From the NCBI GenBank assembly GCA_021297815.1, contig JAJTGK010000002.1:1-63325 (forward strand): a stretch of DNA of 63,325 bases. The letters are read 5' to 3'. Positions 20,883 to 28,946 of the stretch are shown piece after piece; positions within the stretch are counted from its first letter, which is position 1, and each line of letters begins with the position of its first letter. Source of the stretch: Planctomycetaceae bacterium. GTDB lineage: Bacteria > Planctomycetota > Phycisphaerae > Phycisphaerales > SM1A02. Made by a program: the position numbers and the translations under genes. Under the pieces are notes generated by a model, which saw only the letters and a list, made by a program, of their open reading frames with translations, had not been told where the DNA came from and ran no database searches.

Positions 20883-20912
20883 GCCGCGCGCGCCGGAGAC
20901 GGCGCGCGCGGC
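20883..20912. terminator. 13-bp GC hairpin before gspF
   Basis: Perfect stem GCCGCGCGCGCCG / CGGCGCGCGCGGC closed by a GAGA tetraloop, followed on the + strand by TTTA. It is about 100 bases after the PEP-CTERM-like gene and 14 bases before the GTG start of gspF. It can end the upstream transcript; its closeness to the gspF start could also limit or gate gspF translation. Confidence 0.6.
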
Positions 20913-20926
20913 TTTACGATTGCGGC

Positions 20927-22105
20927 GTGCCGACCTTCGCCTACATCGCCCGCGATCCCGCCGGCCGCCGCGTCAAGGGGCGCGTCGACGGCGCCAGCGA
21001 GTCGGCGGCGCTCGCCGATCTCTCGGCGCGCGGGCTCTCGCCGATCCGCATCGACGCCACGCGCGCGTCGCGCAGGCGCGTCGGCGTGCGCGCGCTCGCA
21101 TCGAGCTACCGCCAGCTGTCGGAGCTCCTCCGCTCGGGCGTGCCGCTCCTGCGCGCGCTGCGGCTCCTCGGCCGCGGAAAGTCGAACCCCACGCTCGCCG
21201 CCGCGTGGTCGGGCGTCGCCGATGCGCTCGCCGCGGGCGACAGGCTGGCCGACGCGATGGAGCGCCAGCAGGGGATCTTCGCGCCCGTCCACATCGCGAT
21301 GGTGCGCGCGGGCGAGCGCGGCGCGTTCCTCGAGGCGGTGCTCGCGCGTCTCGCGACGCTGCTCGAGCAGCAGGCCGACCTGCGCGCGCGCGTCATCGGA
21401 AACCTGCTCTACCCCGTGGTGCTTCTCCTCGTCGGCCTCGGCGTCGTGGTGGCGGCGCTCGTCTTCTTCGTGCCGAAGTTCGAGGATTTCTTCTCGAAGA
21501 TGCCCGACCTGCCGCTCGCGACCGAACTTCTCCTCGCGACGAGCCGCGTGTTCACGGCGCACCCCGTGGTCGCGAGCGCGCTCGTCCTCGGCGCGGTGCT
21601 CGGACTCATCGTCGCGGCCCGTAGCGCCGCGGTCCGCTCGCTGGCGGCGCGGCGCATCCTGCGCGCTCCGTTCCTCGGACCACTGATCGCGTCGATCGCG
21701 GTCGCACGCTTCGCGCGCATGCTCGGAACGCTCCTCGAGAACGGAATCCCCATGCTGCAGGCGCTCGAGATCGCGCGTTCCTCCGCAGGGAACCCCGTGC
21801 TTTCCGACGCGCTCGCGCGCAGCGCCGACGCGGTGAAGCACGGCGAGCCGCTCTCGAAGCCGCTCGAGGAGAGCGGACTCTTCGCGGAGGATGTCGTCGA
21901 GATGATCTCCGTCGGCGAGAGCGCGAACAACCTGCCGAGCGTCCTCGTGCGCCTCGCCGACACGCTCGAGGCGCGCATCGACCGCGCGCTCTCCACGCTG
22001 CTCCGGCTCATGGAGCCCGCGATGCTTCTTGTCATCGCGGCGGTGGTGATGTTCATCTTCCTCGCGCTCGTCGTCCCGATGATGCAGCTTTCGTCGCAAC
22101 TCTGA
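20927..22105 (+). CDS. gspF: Type II secretion inner-membrane platform protein GspF
   Basis: 392 residues, GTG start. It opens with PTFAYIARDPAGRRVKGRV, typical of GspF/PilC, followed by two copies of the T2SSF helical domain (about residues 65-185 and 265-385) and membrane helices near 165-185, 212-232 and 365-388. GspF is the polytopic core of the inner-membrane assembly platform and is contacted by the GspE ATPase, whose gene is not in this window. No clear Shine-Dalgarno sequence precedes the start, and a strong hairpin ends 14 bases upstream. It is the first gene of the secretion cluster; gspG follows after 95 bases. Confidence 0.92.
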   Translation: MPTFAYIARDPAGRRVKGRVDGASESAALADLSARGLSPIRIDATRASRRRVGVRALASSYRQLSELLRSGVPLLRALRLLGRGKSNPTLAAAWSGVADALAAGDRLADAMERQQGIFAPVHIAMVRAGERGAFLEAVLARLATLLEQQADLRARVIGNLLYPVVLLLVGLGVVVAALVFFVPKFEDFFSKMPDLPLATELLLATSRVFTAHPVVASALVLGAVLGLIVAARSAAVRSLAARRILRAPFLGPLIASIAVARFARMLGTLLENGIPMLQALEIARSSAGNPVLSDALARSADAVKHGEPLSKPLEESGLFAEDVVEMISVGESANNLPSVLVRLADTLEARIDRALSTLLRLMEPAMLLVIAAVVMFIFLALVVPMMQLSSQL

Positions 22106-22200
22106 GCCAGCTCGCGGGCCGATAAGCCCCCAACTTCCAGAGAAGGCCCGACGACGCGCGCCGAACGCGTTAGGATTGCCCCTCCCCAAGGAGCGAACCC

Positions 22201-22722
22201 ATGCGGCACCACGCGCGACGCGGCTTCACCATTCTCGAACTCCTCATCGTGATCGGCATCCTGCTTGCGATCGGCAGCCTCGTGCTCGTGAATGTGCTCG
22301 GTGCGAGCGAGAAGGCCGACCTCAAGCTCGTGCGCGCCCAGCTGCAGGCGTTCGAGAACGCGCTCGAGACCTTCCGCGTCGAGGTCAAGCGATGGCCGAC
22401 CGAAGAGGAGGGCCTCGCGGTGCTCTGGTCGAAGGACGCCGTCGCCAACGAGGACGACAAGGCGAAGTACGGCGGCCCGTACCTGAAGGAGCCGAAGCCG
22501 AACGACACCTGGGGCAACGCGTGGATCTTCCGCGCGCCGAGCACGATCGTCGAGGGTGCGAACTTCGACATCGTGTCGGTCGGCCCCGACGGGCAGGAAG
22601 GCACCGAGGACGACATCACGAACCACGATGGCCGCAAGGAGTCGGGCAACGACGACTTCAGCGACTTCTCGGGTGGTTCGGGCGCGGGCGGCTCGTCGTC
22701 GGGCGCCGCGTCGGGTGGCTGA
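22201..22722 (+). CDS. gspG: Type II secretion major pseudopilin GspG
   Basis: 173 residues. The prepilin cleavage site is RRG/FTILELLIVIGI with Glu at +5 and a long hydrophobic helix. The globular part has the GspG hallmarks RWPTEEEGLAVLW, KYGGPYLKEPKPNDTWG and an acidic calcium-loop region ending GPDGQEGTEDDI. GspG forms the bulk of the periplasmic pseudopilus that drives substrates through the secretin. It carries an unusual C-terminal Gly/Ser tail of about 25 residues (SGGSGAGGSSSG), which standard GspG lacks. AAGGAG lies 9 bases before the ATG. Confidence 0.95.
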   Translation: MRHHARRGFTILELLIVIGILLAIGSLVLVNVLGASEKADLKLVRAQLQAFENALETFRVEVKRWPTEEEGLAVLWSKDAVANEDDKAKYGGPYLKEPKPNDTWGNAWIFRAPSTIVEGANFDIVSVGPDGQEGTEDDITNHDGRKESGNDDFSDFSGGSGAGGSSSGAASGG

Positions 22723-22793
22723 TCGGGACTTCTCCTGAATCGTGCGGGCGCGTGCAGCGCGCGCGGACCGCGCGCCGATGAGGTGCGAGAGAG

Positions 22794-23546
22794 ATGCGAC
22801 GGAACTGGCGACACCTTCGGTCACGCGCGCGCGGGTTCTCGTTCCTCGAGATCCTCGCGGCGCTTGCCATCGTGATCGCGATCGCGGCGGTCGCCGTGCC
22901 GTGGACCTTCGGCTGGCTCGGAGGCCGCGAGCTCGACAACGCCGAGGACCAGCTGGCCATGCAGCTCGTGATGGCCCGTGCGGCCGCGCGCGAGGAAGGG
23001 CGACCCGTCGAGGTGGTGGCCACGCTTGCCGCGGGGCGCAGCACGATCCAGGCGCGATGGATGCAGGATGTGCTCGAAGGCGAGGAGCCGGGCGAGCCGC
23101 GGCGTTCGACCGAACGCGACAGGCCTGAGGCGGCCGACGCGATCTCCGCGAACTGGGCCGAGATGGATCTTCCCGCGGGCGTCGAGCTGTGGCTCGACGA
23201 CGACATGCCGGGCGATGCATCCGACGGCGCCGCCGGCGAGTCGTGGGATGACGCACGCGCCGAAGCGCCCGCGGAAGCGGAGAGGTCGGAGGCCGACGCC
23301 GCGATCGCCGCGATGGGCGACGCGGGCGAAATCGCCGCGCGTCCCGCGCAGGTGCTTGCGATCTTCCTGCCCGACGGCACCGCGATCGTGGCGCCCGTCC
23401 TCATGCTGCGCACCGATGCGGGGCTGCGCCGCGCGCTCCAGATCGACCGCGTGACGGGCCGTCCGCGCGCGGCCGACGAGCCGAAGCAGGCCGAGCGGCC
23501 CGTGGTTCGCCCCGATTTCGACGCGCCTGCCGACACGAACGGCTGA
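22794..23546 (+). CDS. gspH: Minor pseudopilin GspH-like protein
   Basis: 250 residues. The N-terminus RARG/FSFLEILAALAIV is a prepilin signal with Glu at +5, and the order after gspG fits GspH. The body is longer than usual (GspH is about 150-200) because of an acidic, Glu/Asp/Ala-rich insertion at about residues 95-185. GspH is a minor pseudopilin at the pseudopilus. GAGAGAG precedes the ATG. The gene is 71 bases after gspG and 13 bases before gspI. Confidence 0.75.
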   Translation: MRRNWRHLRSRARGFSFLEILAALAIVIAIAAVAVPWTFGWLGGRELDNAEDQLAMQLVMARAAAREEGRPVEVVATLAAGRSTIQARWMQDVLEGEEPGEPRRSTERDRPEAADAISANWAEMDLPAGVELWLDDDMPGDASDGAAGESWDDARAEAPAEAERSEADAAIAAMGDAGEIAARPAQVLAIFLPDGTAIVAPVLMLRTDAGLRRALQIDRVTGRPRAADEPKQAERPVVRPDFDAPADTNG

Positions 23547-23559
23547 CGGGAGCTTCTTC

Positions 23560-23985
23560 ATGCCGCGCGCAGAGACGGATGCCACGCGAGGTTCGCCACG
23601 CAGGGCAGGCGGCATCCTGCTCGAGCTGCTGCTTGCGATCGCGCTGTTCGCCGCCGCGGCGGCGTTCACCATGTCGGCGCTGCGCAGCGCGACCGACGGC
23701 GTGCGACGCGCCGACCTGCGCGCGCGCGCCGCCGATCTCGCCGAAAGCCGCCTGGCCGAGCTCGACGCAGGGCTCGTGAGCGCGGGCGAACTCGGCGAGG
23801 AGTCGCGGGGCGAGGACGAGTCCGAACTCGCCGTGTCGGTCGAGATCGTGCAGAGCCCGACCGCGTCGCTCGCCCGCGCGCGCGCGACGGTGCGCGACAT
23901 GACCTCGGCCGACCGCACGGTGGTCGCGGTCGCCGATCGAACGGTCGATCTTGGAGATGTCCGTCGCGAGGAGCCCGCGCGATGA
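23560..23985 (+). CDS. gspI: Minor pseudopilin GspI-like protein
   Basis: 141 residues. RRAG/GILLELLLAIALFAAAA is a type IV prepilin signal with Glu at +5 and an uncharged helix; small size and position fit GspI, which with J and K caps the pseudopilus. The globular part is short and Asp/Glu/Ala-rich. Its stop codon overlaps the gspJ start in an ATGA arrangement, so translation is coupled. Confidence 0.75.
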   Translation: MPRAETDATRGSPRRAGGILLELLLAIALFAAAAAFTMSALRSATDGVRRADLRARAADLAESRLAELDAGLVSAGELGEESRGEDESELAVSVEIVQSPTASLARARATVRDMTSADRTVVAVADRTVDLGDVRREEPAR

Positions 23986-24656
23986 TGCGTGCGCGCCGAG
24001 GTTTCTCGCTGCTCGAGGCGATCGTCGGCGTCGCGATCGCGACGGCGTTCGTCGGCGCGATCGCCGTGTTCGCGTCGAATCTCGGCGATACGCGCGCGCG
24101 GCTCGGGCGCTCCGCCGCGGAGCTCGAGACCGCCGATGCCGTCTTCGCCGAGGTCGAGCGGGCGTGTGCGACGGCGGTGGTCGACGATGCGCGGCTTGGC
24201 GCTGGGATCGCGGGCAACGAGTCGTCGCTCTCGCTCGTGCGCTGCGCGGTCGGGCTCGGCGAAGGGCGCGATGAACTCCTGTCCGACCGCAGCATGGTTC
24301 GCGTCGAGTTCGACGGAGCGCGCGGTCGCATCGCCCTTGCCCGCGGTTCGCTGCGCGACGAGCTGCCTGCGCCCGTGCGCGCGATGCGCGTGCGCTACCT
24401 CGCCGACGATGGATGGGTCGATGCGTTCGACAGCGCCGAGCACGGGGCATTCCCCGCGCTGCTCGAGGTCTCGATCTGGTTCGAGCGCGGAGAAGCGAGC
24501 GCTGCGGAGGCGCCCCAGCCGCCGGCCGAGGTCGAAGGCGACGCCGCGCCTGCCGAGGAAACCCGCGCCGACCGCGTGCGCGTGTTCCGCATCGCGGGCG
24601 CACCGCGCATCGACCCGCTTGCGATCCGCAGGCTGCGCGAGGAGCGTGGGCCATGA
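23982..24656 (+). CDS. gspJ: Minor pseudopilin GspJ-like protein
   Basis: 224 residues. RRG/FSLLEAIVGVAIATAFVGA is a clear prepilin signal. The length and the region FDGARGRIALARGSLRDEL followed by MRVRYLADDGWVDAF match GspJ, which reports a residual strain in a parsed sequence. GspJ forms the I-J-K tip complex of the pseudopilus. It overlaps gspI at its start and gspK at its end by 4 bases each. Confidence 0.8.
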   Translation: MMRARRGFSLLEAIVGVAIATAFVGAIAVFASNLGDTRARLGRSAAELETADAVFAEVERACATAVVDDARLGAGIAGNESSLSLVRCAVGLGEGRDELLSDRSMVRVEFDGARGRIALARGSLRDELPAPVRAMRVRYLADDGWVDAFDSAEHGAFPALLEVSIWFERGEASAAEAPQPPAEVEGDAAPAEETRADRVRVFRIAGAPRIDPLAIRRLREERGP

Positions 24657-26224
24657 GGCGCGTGCATGCCTCGGCGCGCACACGGGGCTTCGTGCTCCTC
24701 GCGGCGCTCGTCGTCGTGGGCGCTGCGATCCTGGTCGCAACGGGCGCGATCTTCGCGGCGCGCGCCGCCACGGCGGCATCCGCGTCGGCGGTCGCCGAGC
24801 GCACGCTTCGCTCGGCCGCGCTCGACGGCGTCGCGATGGCGGCCGACCAGCTCGCGTCGCAGCGCGCGGCGCTTCTCGCGGGCGGCACGCCTCGCCTCGA
24901 GCCGAAGCTTCTCGATGTCGCGTCGGGCGGCGACACCATCGAGGTCGTGCTCGTGCCGCTGCGTGACGGAGAGTTCGTCGAAAGCGAGTCCGCCAAGATC
25001 GACCTCAACGACGCCGACGACGCGACGGTCGTGCGGCTGCTCGCCGATGCAGGCGACGAGCTCGGTGCGCTCGTCGCGGCCGCACGCGCAGCGCGGCCGC
25101 TTGGCTCGGTCGACGGAGCGGCGGGCCTCGTGGCCGCAGGGGAACGCGAGCGTGCGCTCATCGCCGCGCTTGGCGCTCGGCGGTCGCTCGGAGATCTCGA
25201 GACACCGCGAGAGGATTCCACGCCCTCGCTCGTCTCGCTGTTCACCGTGCATGCACGCGAGGCGCTCGTCGCGAGCGACGGCGCGCCGCGCATGGATCTC
25301 GTCGCGGCCGCGGGCGAAGATGGCGCCGAGCGCGCCGACGCGTCGCTTGCCCAGTTCGACGACGCGGTGCGCGAGGTACTCGAGGAAGTCGCGCGTGCGG
25401 CCGCGCGCGCTGCGACGAACGACGACGGCGCCATCGCGCGCGCGCTCGTCGAACGCGGCGTCTCGACCGAGGACATGCTTGCGGTGCTCGACCGCTGCAC
25501 GCTGCTCGCAGGCGAGCTCGCGCCCGCGCGCCTCGACATCCAGCGCGCCGACATGCGCGTGCTCGCGTCGGTCGAAGGCATCGGCGCCGAGCGCGCCTCG
25601 CGCATCGTCGACCTGCGCGACTCGCTCGACGCCGAGGAGCGCCGGTCGACCGCGTGGCTCGTGTCGCGGCGCGTCATGGATTCGGCCGCCCATGGCGCGA
25701 TCGCCGCGCGCATCACGCACAGGTCGACCTCGTGGCGCATGCGCGTCGAGGCGCGCCTTGTCCGCGCAGGTTCCGAGGAGGCAGGCGAGACCGCGGCCGC
25801 CGAACCGACCGCGGCGTTCGACTGCATCGTCGATCTCTCGGGCGAGCGGCCGCGCCTGGCCTACCTGCGCGAGATCACGCTGCTTCCGACCGCGCGGCTG
25901 CTCGCGCGCAAGGCGCAGGAAGAATCGATGCTGTCGCGGCAGATCGACGAACCCGCGGCGGAACGCGGCGCGCCTTCCGACGAAGGCGAGGCAATGGTTG
26001 ACGGAGTGGTCGACGAAGTGGTCGATGAAGCGAGCGCGCGCGACGACGCTGGCACCGGCGACGATGCGATTTCGCAACCGTCCGCGCGCTCGCCGTTGGA
26101 ATCGGCCCCGTCGTCTGCGACACTGGGCGACCCTGGCCCGCGCCGACCTGCGCGCGGGCAGACCGCGCCGTTCGGGCGCGATGTTGGAACGCGCGGCTCC
26201 GACCGCGCGCAAGGACCGAGATGA
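24653..26224 (+). CDS. gspK: Minor pseudopilin GspK
   Basis: 523 residues; typical GspK is about 320. RTRG/FVLLAALVVVGAAILV is its prepilin-like N-terminus, and as usual for GspK the Glu at +5 is absent. KIDLNDADDATVVRLLADAG and the helix-hairpin-helix-like VLASVEGIGAERASRIVDLR are the alpha-domain features. The last ~95 residues are an acidic and then Pro/Arg-rich disordered tail not found in standard GspK. GspK is the likely tip cap that regulates pseudopilus length. ATG 24653 overlaps the gspJ stop (ATGA), and its stop overlaps the gspL start. Confidence 0.85.
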   Translation: MRRVHASARTRGFVLLAALVVVGAAILVATGAIFAARAATAASASAVAERTLRSAALDGVAMAADQLASQRAALLAGGTPRLEPKLLDVASGGDTIEVVLVPLRDGEFVESESAKIDLNDADDATVVRLLADAGDELGALVAAARAARPLGSVDGAAGLVAAGERERALIAALGARRSLGDLETPREDSTPSLVSLFTVHAREALVASDGAPRMDLVAAAGEDGAERADASLAQFDDAVREVLEEVARAAARAATNDDGAIARALVERGVSTEDMLAVLDRCTLLAGELAPARLDIQRADMRVLASVEGIGAERASRIVDLRDSLDAEERRSTAWLVSRRVMDSAAHGAIAARITHRSTSWRMRVEARLVRAGSEEAGETAAAEPTAAFDCIVDLSGERPRLAYLREITLLPTARLLARKAQEESMLSRQIDEPAAERGAPSDEGEAMVDGVVDEVVDEASARDDAGTGDDAISQPSARSPLESAPSSATLGDPGPRRPARGQTAPFGRDVGTRGSDRAQGPR

Positions 26225-27768
26225 GCGAAGCGAAGCCCGCCACGAACTCCCTGCAACGACTCTCGCGTTCGCCCGCGCGCACGGCGGAGGCGCGAGGCGT
26301 CGCGGTCGAGCCGTTCGACGGTGGCGTGCGCGCGGTGCGCTGCACGCGTGCGGGCGAGCGGCTTGCCGTCGCAGGTGCGGTTTCCGTGGCCATGGATGCG
26401 GCTGGAACGGCCGCAGCCCTGCTCGAGGGCGCGGGGGTGTTCGCGAACGGCGCCGCATCGAGGGATGTCGTGGCCGTGCTGCCGCGCGAGCACGCGCTCG
26501 TCGGCACGATCGAGCTGCCCACCGACGACGAGGCCGAGATGCGCAGCATCGCGCGCATGGCGCTCGCGCGCGACTATTCGCCCGAAGGCGTGGATTCGCA
26601 GGGAGATTTCCAGGTCTACGAACTCGGCGGCCGCACGAAGGCCGTGCTTGCCGCCACGCCGCGCGCGCGCCTCGACACGGTGCGTTCGGCGCTCTCGGGG
26701 CTCGCTTGCGCGCGCATCGGCGTGCGGGCGCTCGGCATGCTTGCGCTGGTGCGCACGAACCCCTTGTGGGCGCAGGGCACCACGCTGGTCGTGGATGCGC
26801 CGCGCGGCGCCGTCGAGATCTCGCTCGTCGCAGGCGGCGAACTGCTCCACTCGCGCGGAACCTCGCTTGTCGCCGCGTCGCCCGAGGCGTTTGCCGCGCA
26901 GGTGGTGGCCGAGTCGCGCCGCGCCCTGGCGATGCTGCGCGCCTCGATGCCGTCGCTCGCCATCGCGCGCGTCGTCGTTGCCGCGGAGCCCGTGGCCGCG
27001 CGCGTGATCGCCGAGCAGGTCGCGGCCGCCGCGGCGTGCGCGGCCGAACGGTTCGAGTCGCATCCGCTGGTCGATGTTCCTGCAGGCCAGGTGGGCGAGA
27101 CGCTGTGCGCCGAATGCTGGCCGCTCGCGGGCCTGCTTCTCGAGGACGCGCGCGTCGCGCAGCGCGCGGGCCGCGCCATCGATCTCGCGCATCCCACGCC
27201 GCCCATCGATGTGGCGGCGCGCGCGCGGCAGCGCATGCTTGCCGCCGCGGGAATCCTGGTGGTCGCCGCGCTCGCGGGCTGGACGCTCGGCGCGCGCAGC
27301 TTCCGCGCGCTCGAGGAACGCCGCGACGACCTCAAGGACAAGGCGACCAGCGCGCTCCCCGAGGTGCGGCGCATGAAGCGCGACGAGCTCAAGCTCGCCC
27401 ACATCGACGCCGTTCGCGCGATGCAGCCCGCGTGGCTCGACCACTTCGAGGCGCTGCGCCGCTTCGCGCCCGATCCTGCGAGCGTCGTCCTCGACGGGCT
27501 GAGCGCGCAGATCGCAGGCACCGAGGTCGAGTTCACGCGTGACGGAAAGTTCATGGCACGCCCCGAGATCCGCTTCGTGCTCGACGGCGAGGCCAAGGAC
27601 CGCGAGACGGCCGACGCGCTGCGCGATGTGCTCGTGAAGGAGAGGTCCTACACCCTCAGTTCGTCGGGCGCCGATGCGCGCGGCGGGCGCAGGCTGCCGT
27701 ACCCGTTCGCCTACACGCTGCGCACGGTGGAGCTCGCGCCGAAGCAGCCCGCGGGAGGCGAACGATGA
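26221..27768 (+). CDS. gspL: GspL-like (PilM/PilN-like) assembly platform protein
   Basis: 515 residues. Residues about 25-310 form an actin-like cytoplasmic domain as in PilM and GspL (VVAVLPREHALVGTIELPTD, ALARDYSPEGVD, LVVDAPRGAVEISLV). A single membrane helix (about 339-358) leads into a periplasmic ferredoxin-like domain resembling PilN (RRFAPDPASVVLDGLSA). GspL recruits GspE from the cytoplasm and pairs with GspM. Sequence similarity is low, as usual for this family; position, domain order and coupled start (ATGA overlap with gspK) carry the call. Confidence 0.8.
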   Translation: MSEAKPATNSLQRLSRSPARTAEARGVAVEPFDGGVRAVRCTRAGERLAVAGAVSVAMDAAGTAAALLEGAGVFANGAASRDVVAVLPREHALVGTIELPTDDEAEMRSIARMALARDYSPEGVDSQGDFQVYELGGRTKAVLAATPRARLDTVRSALSGLACARIGVRALGMLALVRTNPLWAQGTTLVVDAPRGAVEISLVAGGELLHSRGTSLVAASPEAFAAQVVAESRRALAMLRASMPSLAIARVVVAAEPVAARVIAEQVAAAAACAAERFESHPLVDVPAGQVGETLCAECWPLAGLLLEDARVAQRAGRAIDLAHPTPPIDVAARARQRMLAAAGILVVAALAGWTLGARSFRALEERRDDLKDKATSALPEVRRMKRDELKLAHIDAVRAMQPAWLDHFEALRRFAPDPASVVLDGLSAQIAGTEVEFTRDGKFMARPEIRFVLDGEAKDRETADALRDVLVKERSYTLSSSGADARGGRRLPYPFAYTLRTVELAPKQPAGGER

Positions 27769-28829
27769 GCGCTGCGGCGCGGGCAGATCGCGTGCAGGCC
27801 GTGCGCCGCTTCGTGGCGCGGCGGTGGCTCGCGCTGTCGGTCGCGGCGGGCGCACTCGCCGTGGGCGCCGTCGGCTACCTCATGGGCGAGGGCCGCTTCG
27901 GCGCCGAGCGCGAGGCCGCGCTCAAGGAAATCGACACCTATGTGGCCGTGCTCACCAAGGCTCGCAGCGACCGAGAGAACCGTCCGAAGATGGACGCCCG
28001 GCTGCAGGCAGTCGCCGACCGAACCCTCGGCTCCTCGGTCGAGAGCGTCGACAGCGAGTTCCGCCGTCGACTGAATCGCATGTGCGAGGAACTCGGGCTC
28101 TCCGAGTTCTCGGTCACGACCGGCGTATCTATGGGGCGTGCCACGCCGGCGAAACGAGAATTTAGTCGCCCCTCCGAGCGGAGCCTGCGCGACGAACCTG
28201 ACTTCTTCGAAGTCCAGGGAACCGTCAGTGCCAGTGGCGGGGTGGACCAGCTGCTTGGTCTCGTGTTCCGAGTCGACGCCGATCCGTGGCTGAAGCGAAT
28301 GGAGTCGATCCGACTAGATCCGAACACGGACGGGACAAAGGTCAGAATGACCCTAAAGGTCTCAACGCTGTTCATGCCAGGCCGCAATGCGTCGAAGCCG
28401 CTAGTCCTTGATCCAAAGGCACTTGCGGCGGCGAACCGCTATTCGGTGCTGTTCGCAGCCAATCCGTTCCGGATCCCTGAGGCGCAGGTCGTGACCGTTC
28501 CGACGGCACCCGTCGCGCCGTCGAGCACCCCGCCGCAACCTCCCGCGGCAGCGCCTTCCGCAAACACCGCGGCACCTCCCGCGCCCAATCCTGGCTTCCC
28601 GTACGGTGAGTGGTTGGTGACAGGAGTCATCGAGGGCCCCGCGGGCCCCGAGGCGTGGTTGCGTCATGTTCCGACTGGATCGCAACTTACGCTGACGCCT
28701 GGTGTGGCCGTCGGCGAATTGGTTTTCCGCTCCGTGCGGTACGATTTCGCTGAGTTTGACGCTCCCGCTGGATCCTGTCGGATCCAGATCGGGAACAACC
28801 TCACCCAGCGCATCGGAGGCGCTGGGTAG
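27765..28829 (+). CDS. gspM: GspM-like platform protein with a C-terminal GspC/PilP-like HR domain
   Basis: 354 residues. A membrane helix (about 23-42) precedes a periplasmic coiled stretch and a ferredoxin-like region, as in GspM/PilO. After a Pro/Ala linker (about residues 248-280), the last ~70 residues (WLVTGVIEGPAGPEAWLRH, then LTPGVAVGELVFRSVRYDF) look like the homology region of GspC or PilP, which contacts the secretin N0 domain. No separate gspC is in the cluster, so this protein may combine both roles. From about nt 28040 the codon use changes: CTA, AGA, AGT, TTT and TCT appear, unlike the neighbours. It overlaps gspL by 4 bases; gspD starts 117 bases later. Confidence 0.7.
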   Translation: MSAAARADRVQAVRRFVARRWLALSVAAGALAVGAVGYLMGEGRFGAEREAALKEIDTYVAVLTKARSDRENRPKMDARLQAVADRTLGSSVESVDSEFRRRLNRMCEELGLSEFSVTTGVSMGRATPAKREFSRPSERSLRDEPDFFEVQGTVSASGGVDQLLGLVFRVDADPWLKRMESIRLDPNTDGTKVRMTLKVSTLFMPGRNASKPLVLDPKALAAANRYSVLFAANPFRIPEAQVVTVPTAPVAPSSTPPQPPAAAPSANTAAPPAPNPGFPYGEWLVTGVIEGPAGPEAWLRHVPTGSQLTLTPGVAVGELVFRSVRYDFAEFDAPAGSCRIQIGNNLTQRIGGAG

Positions 28830-28946
28830 ACCCGTCTCCGCGCAGAGCAAGGCGCTTGGCTGTGGAAGGCCCGTTGGCCCCACGGTGAGTTCCGCTCCCT
28901 CTGCGTCCAACCATCGGTGCCAAGCACCAAGGCAAGGACCCCGCTG

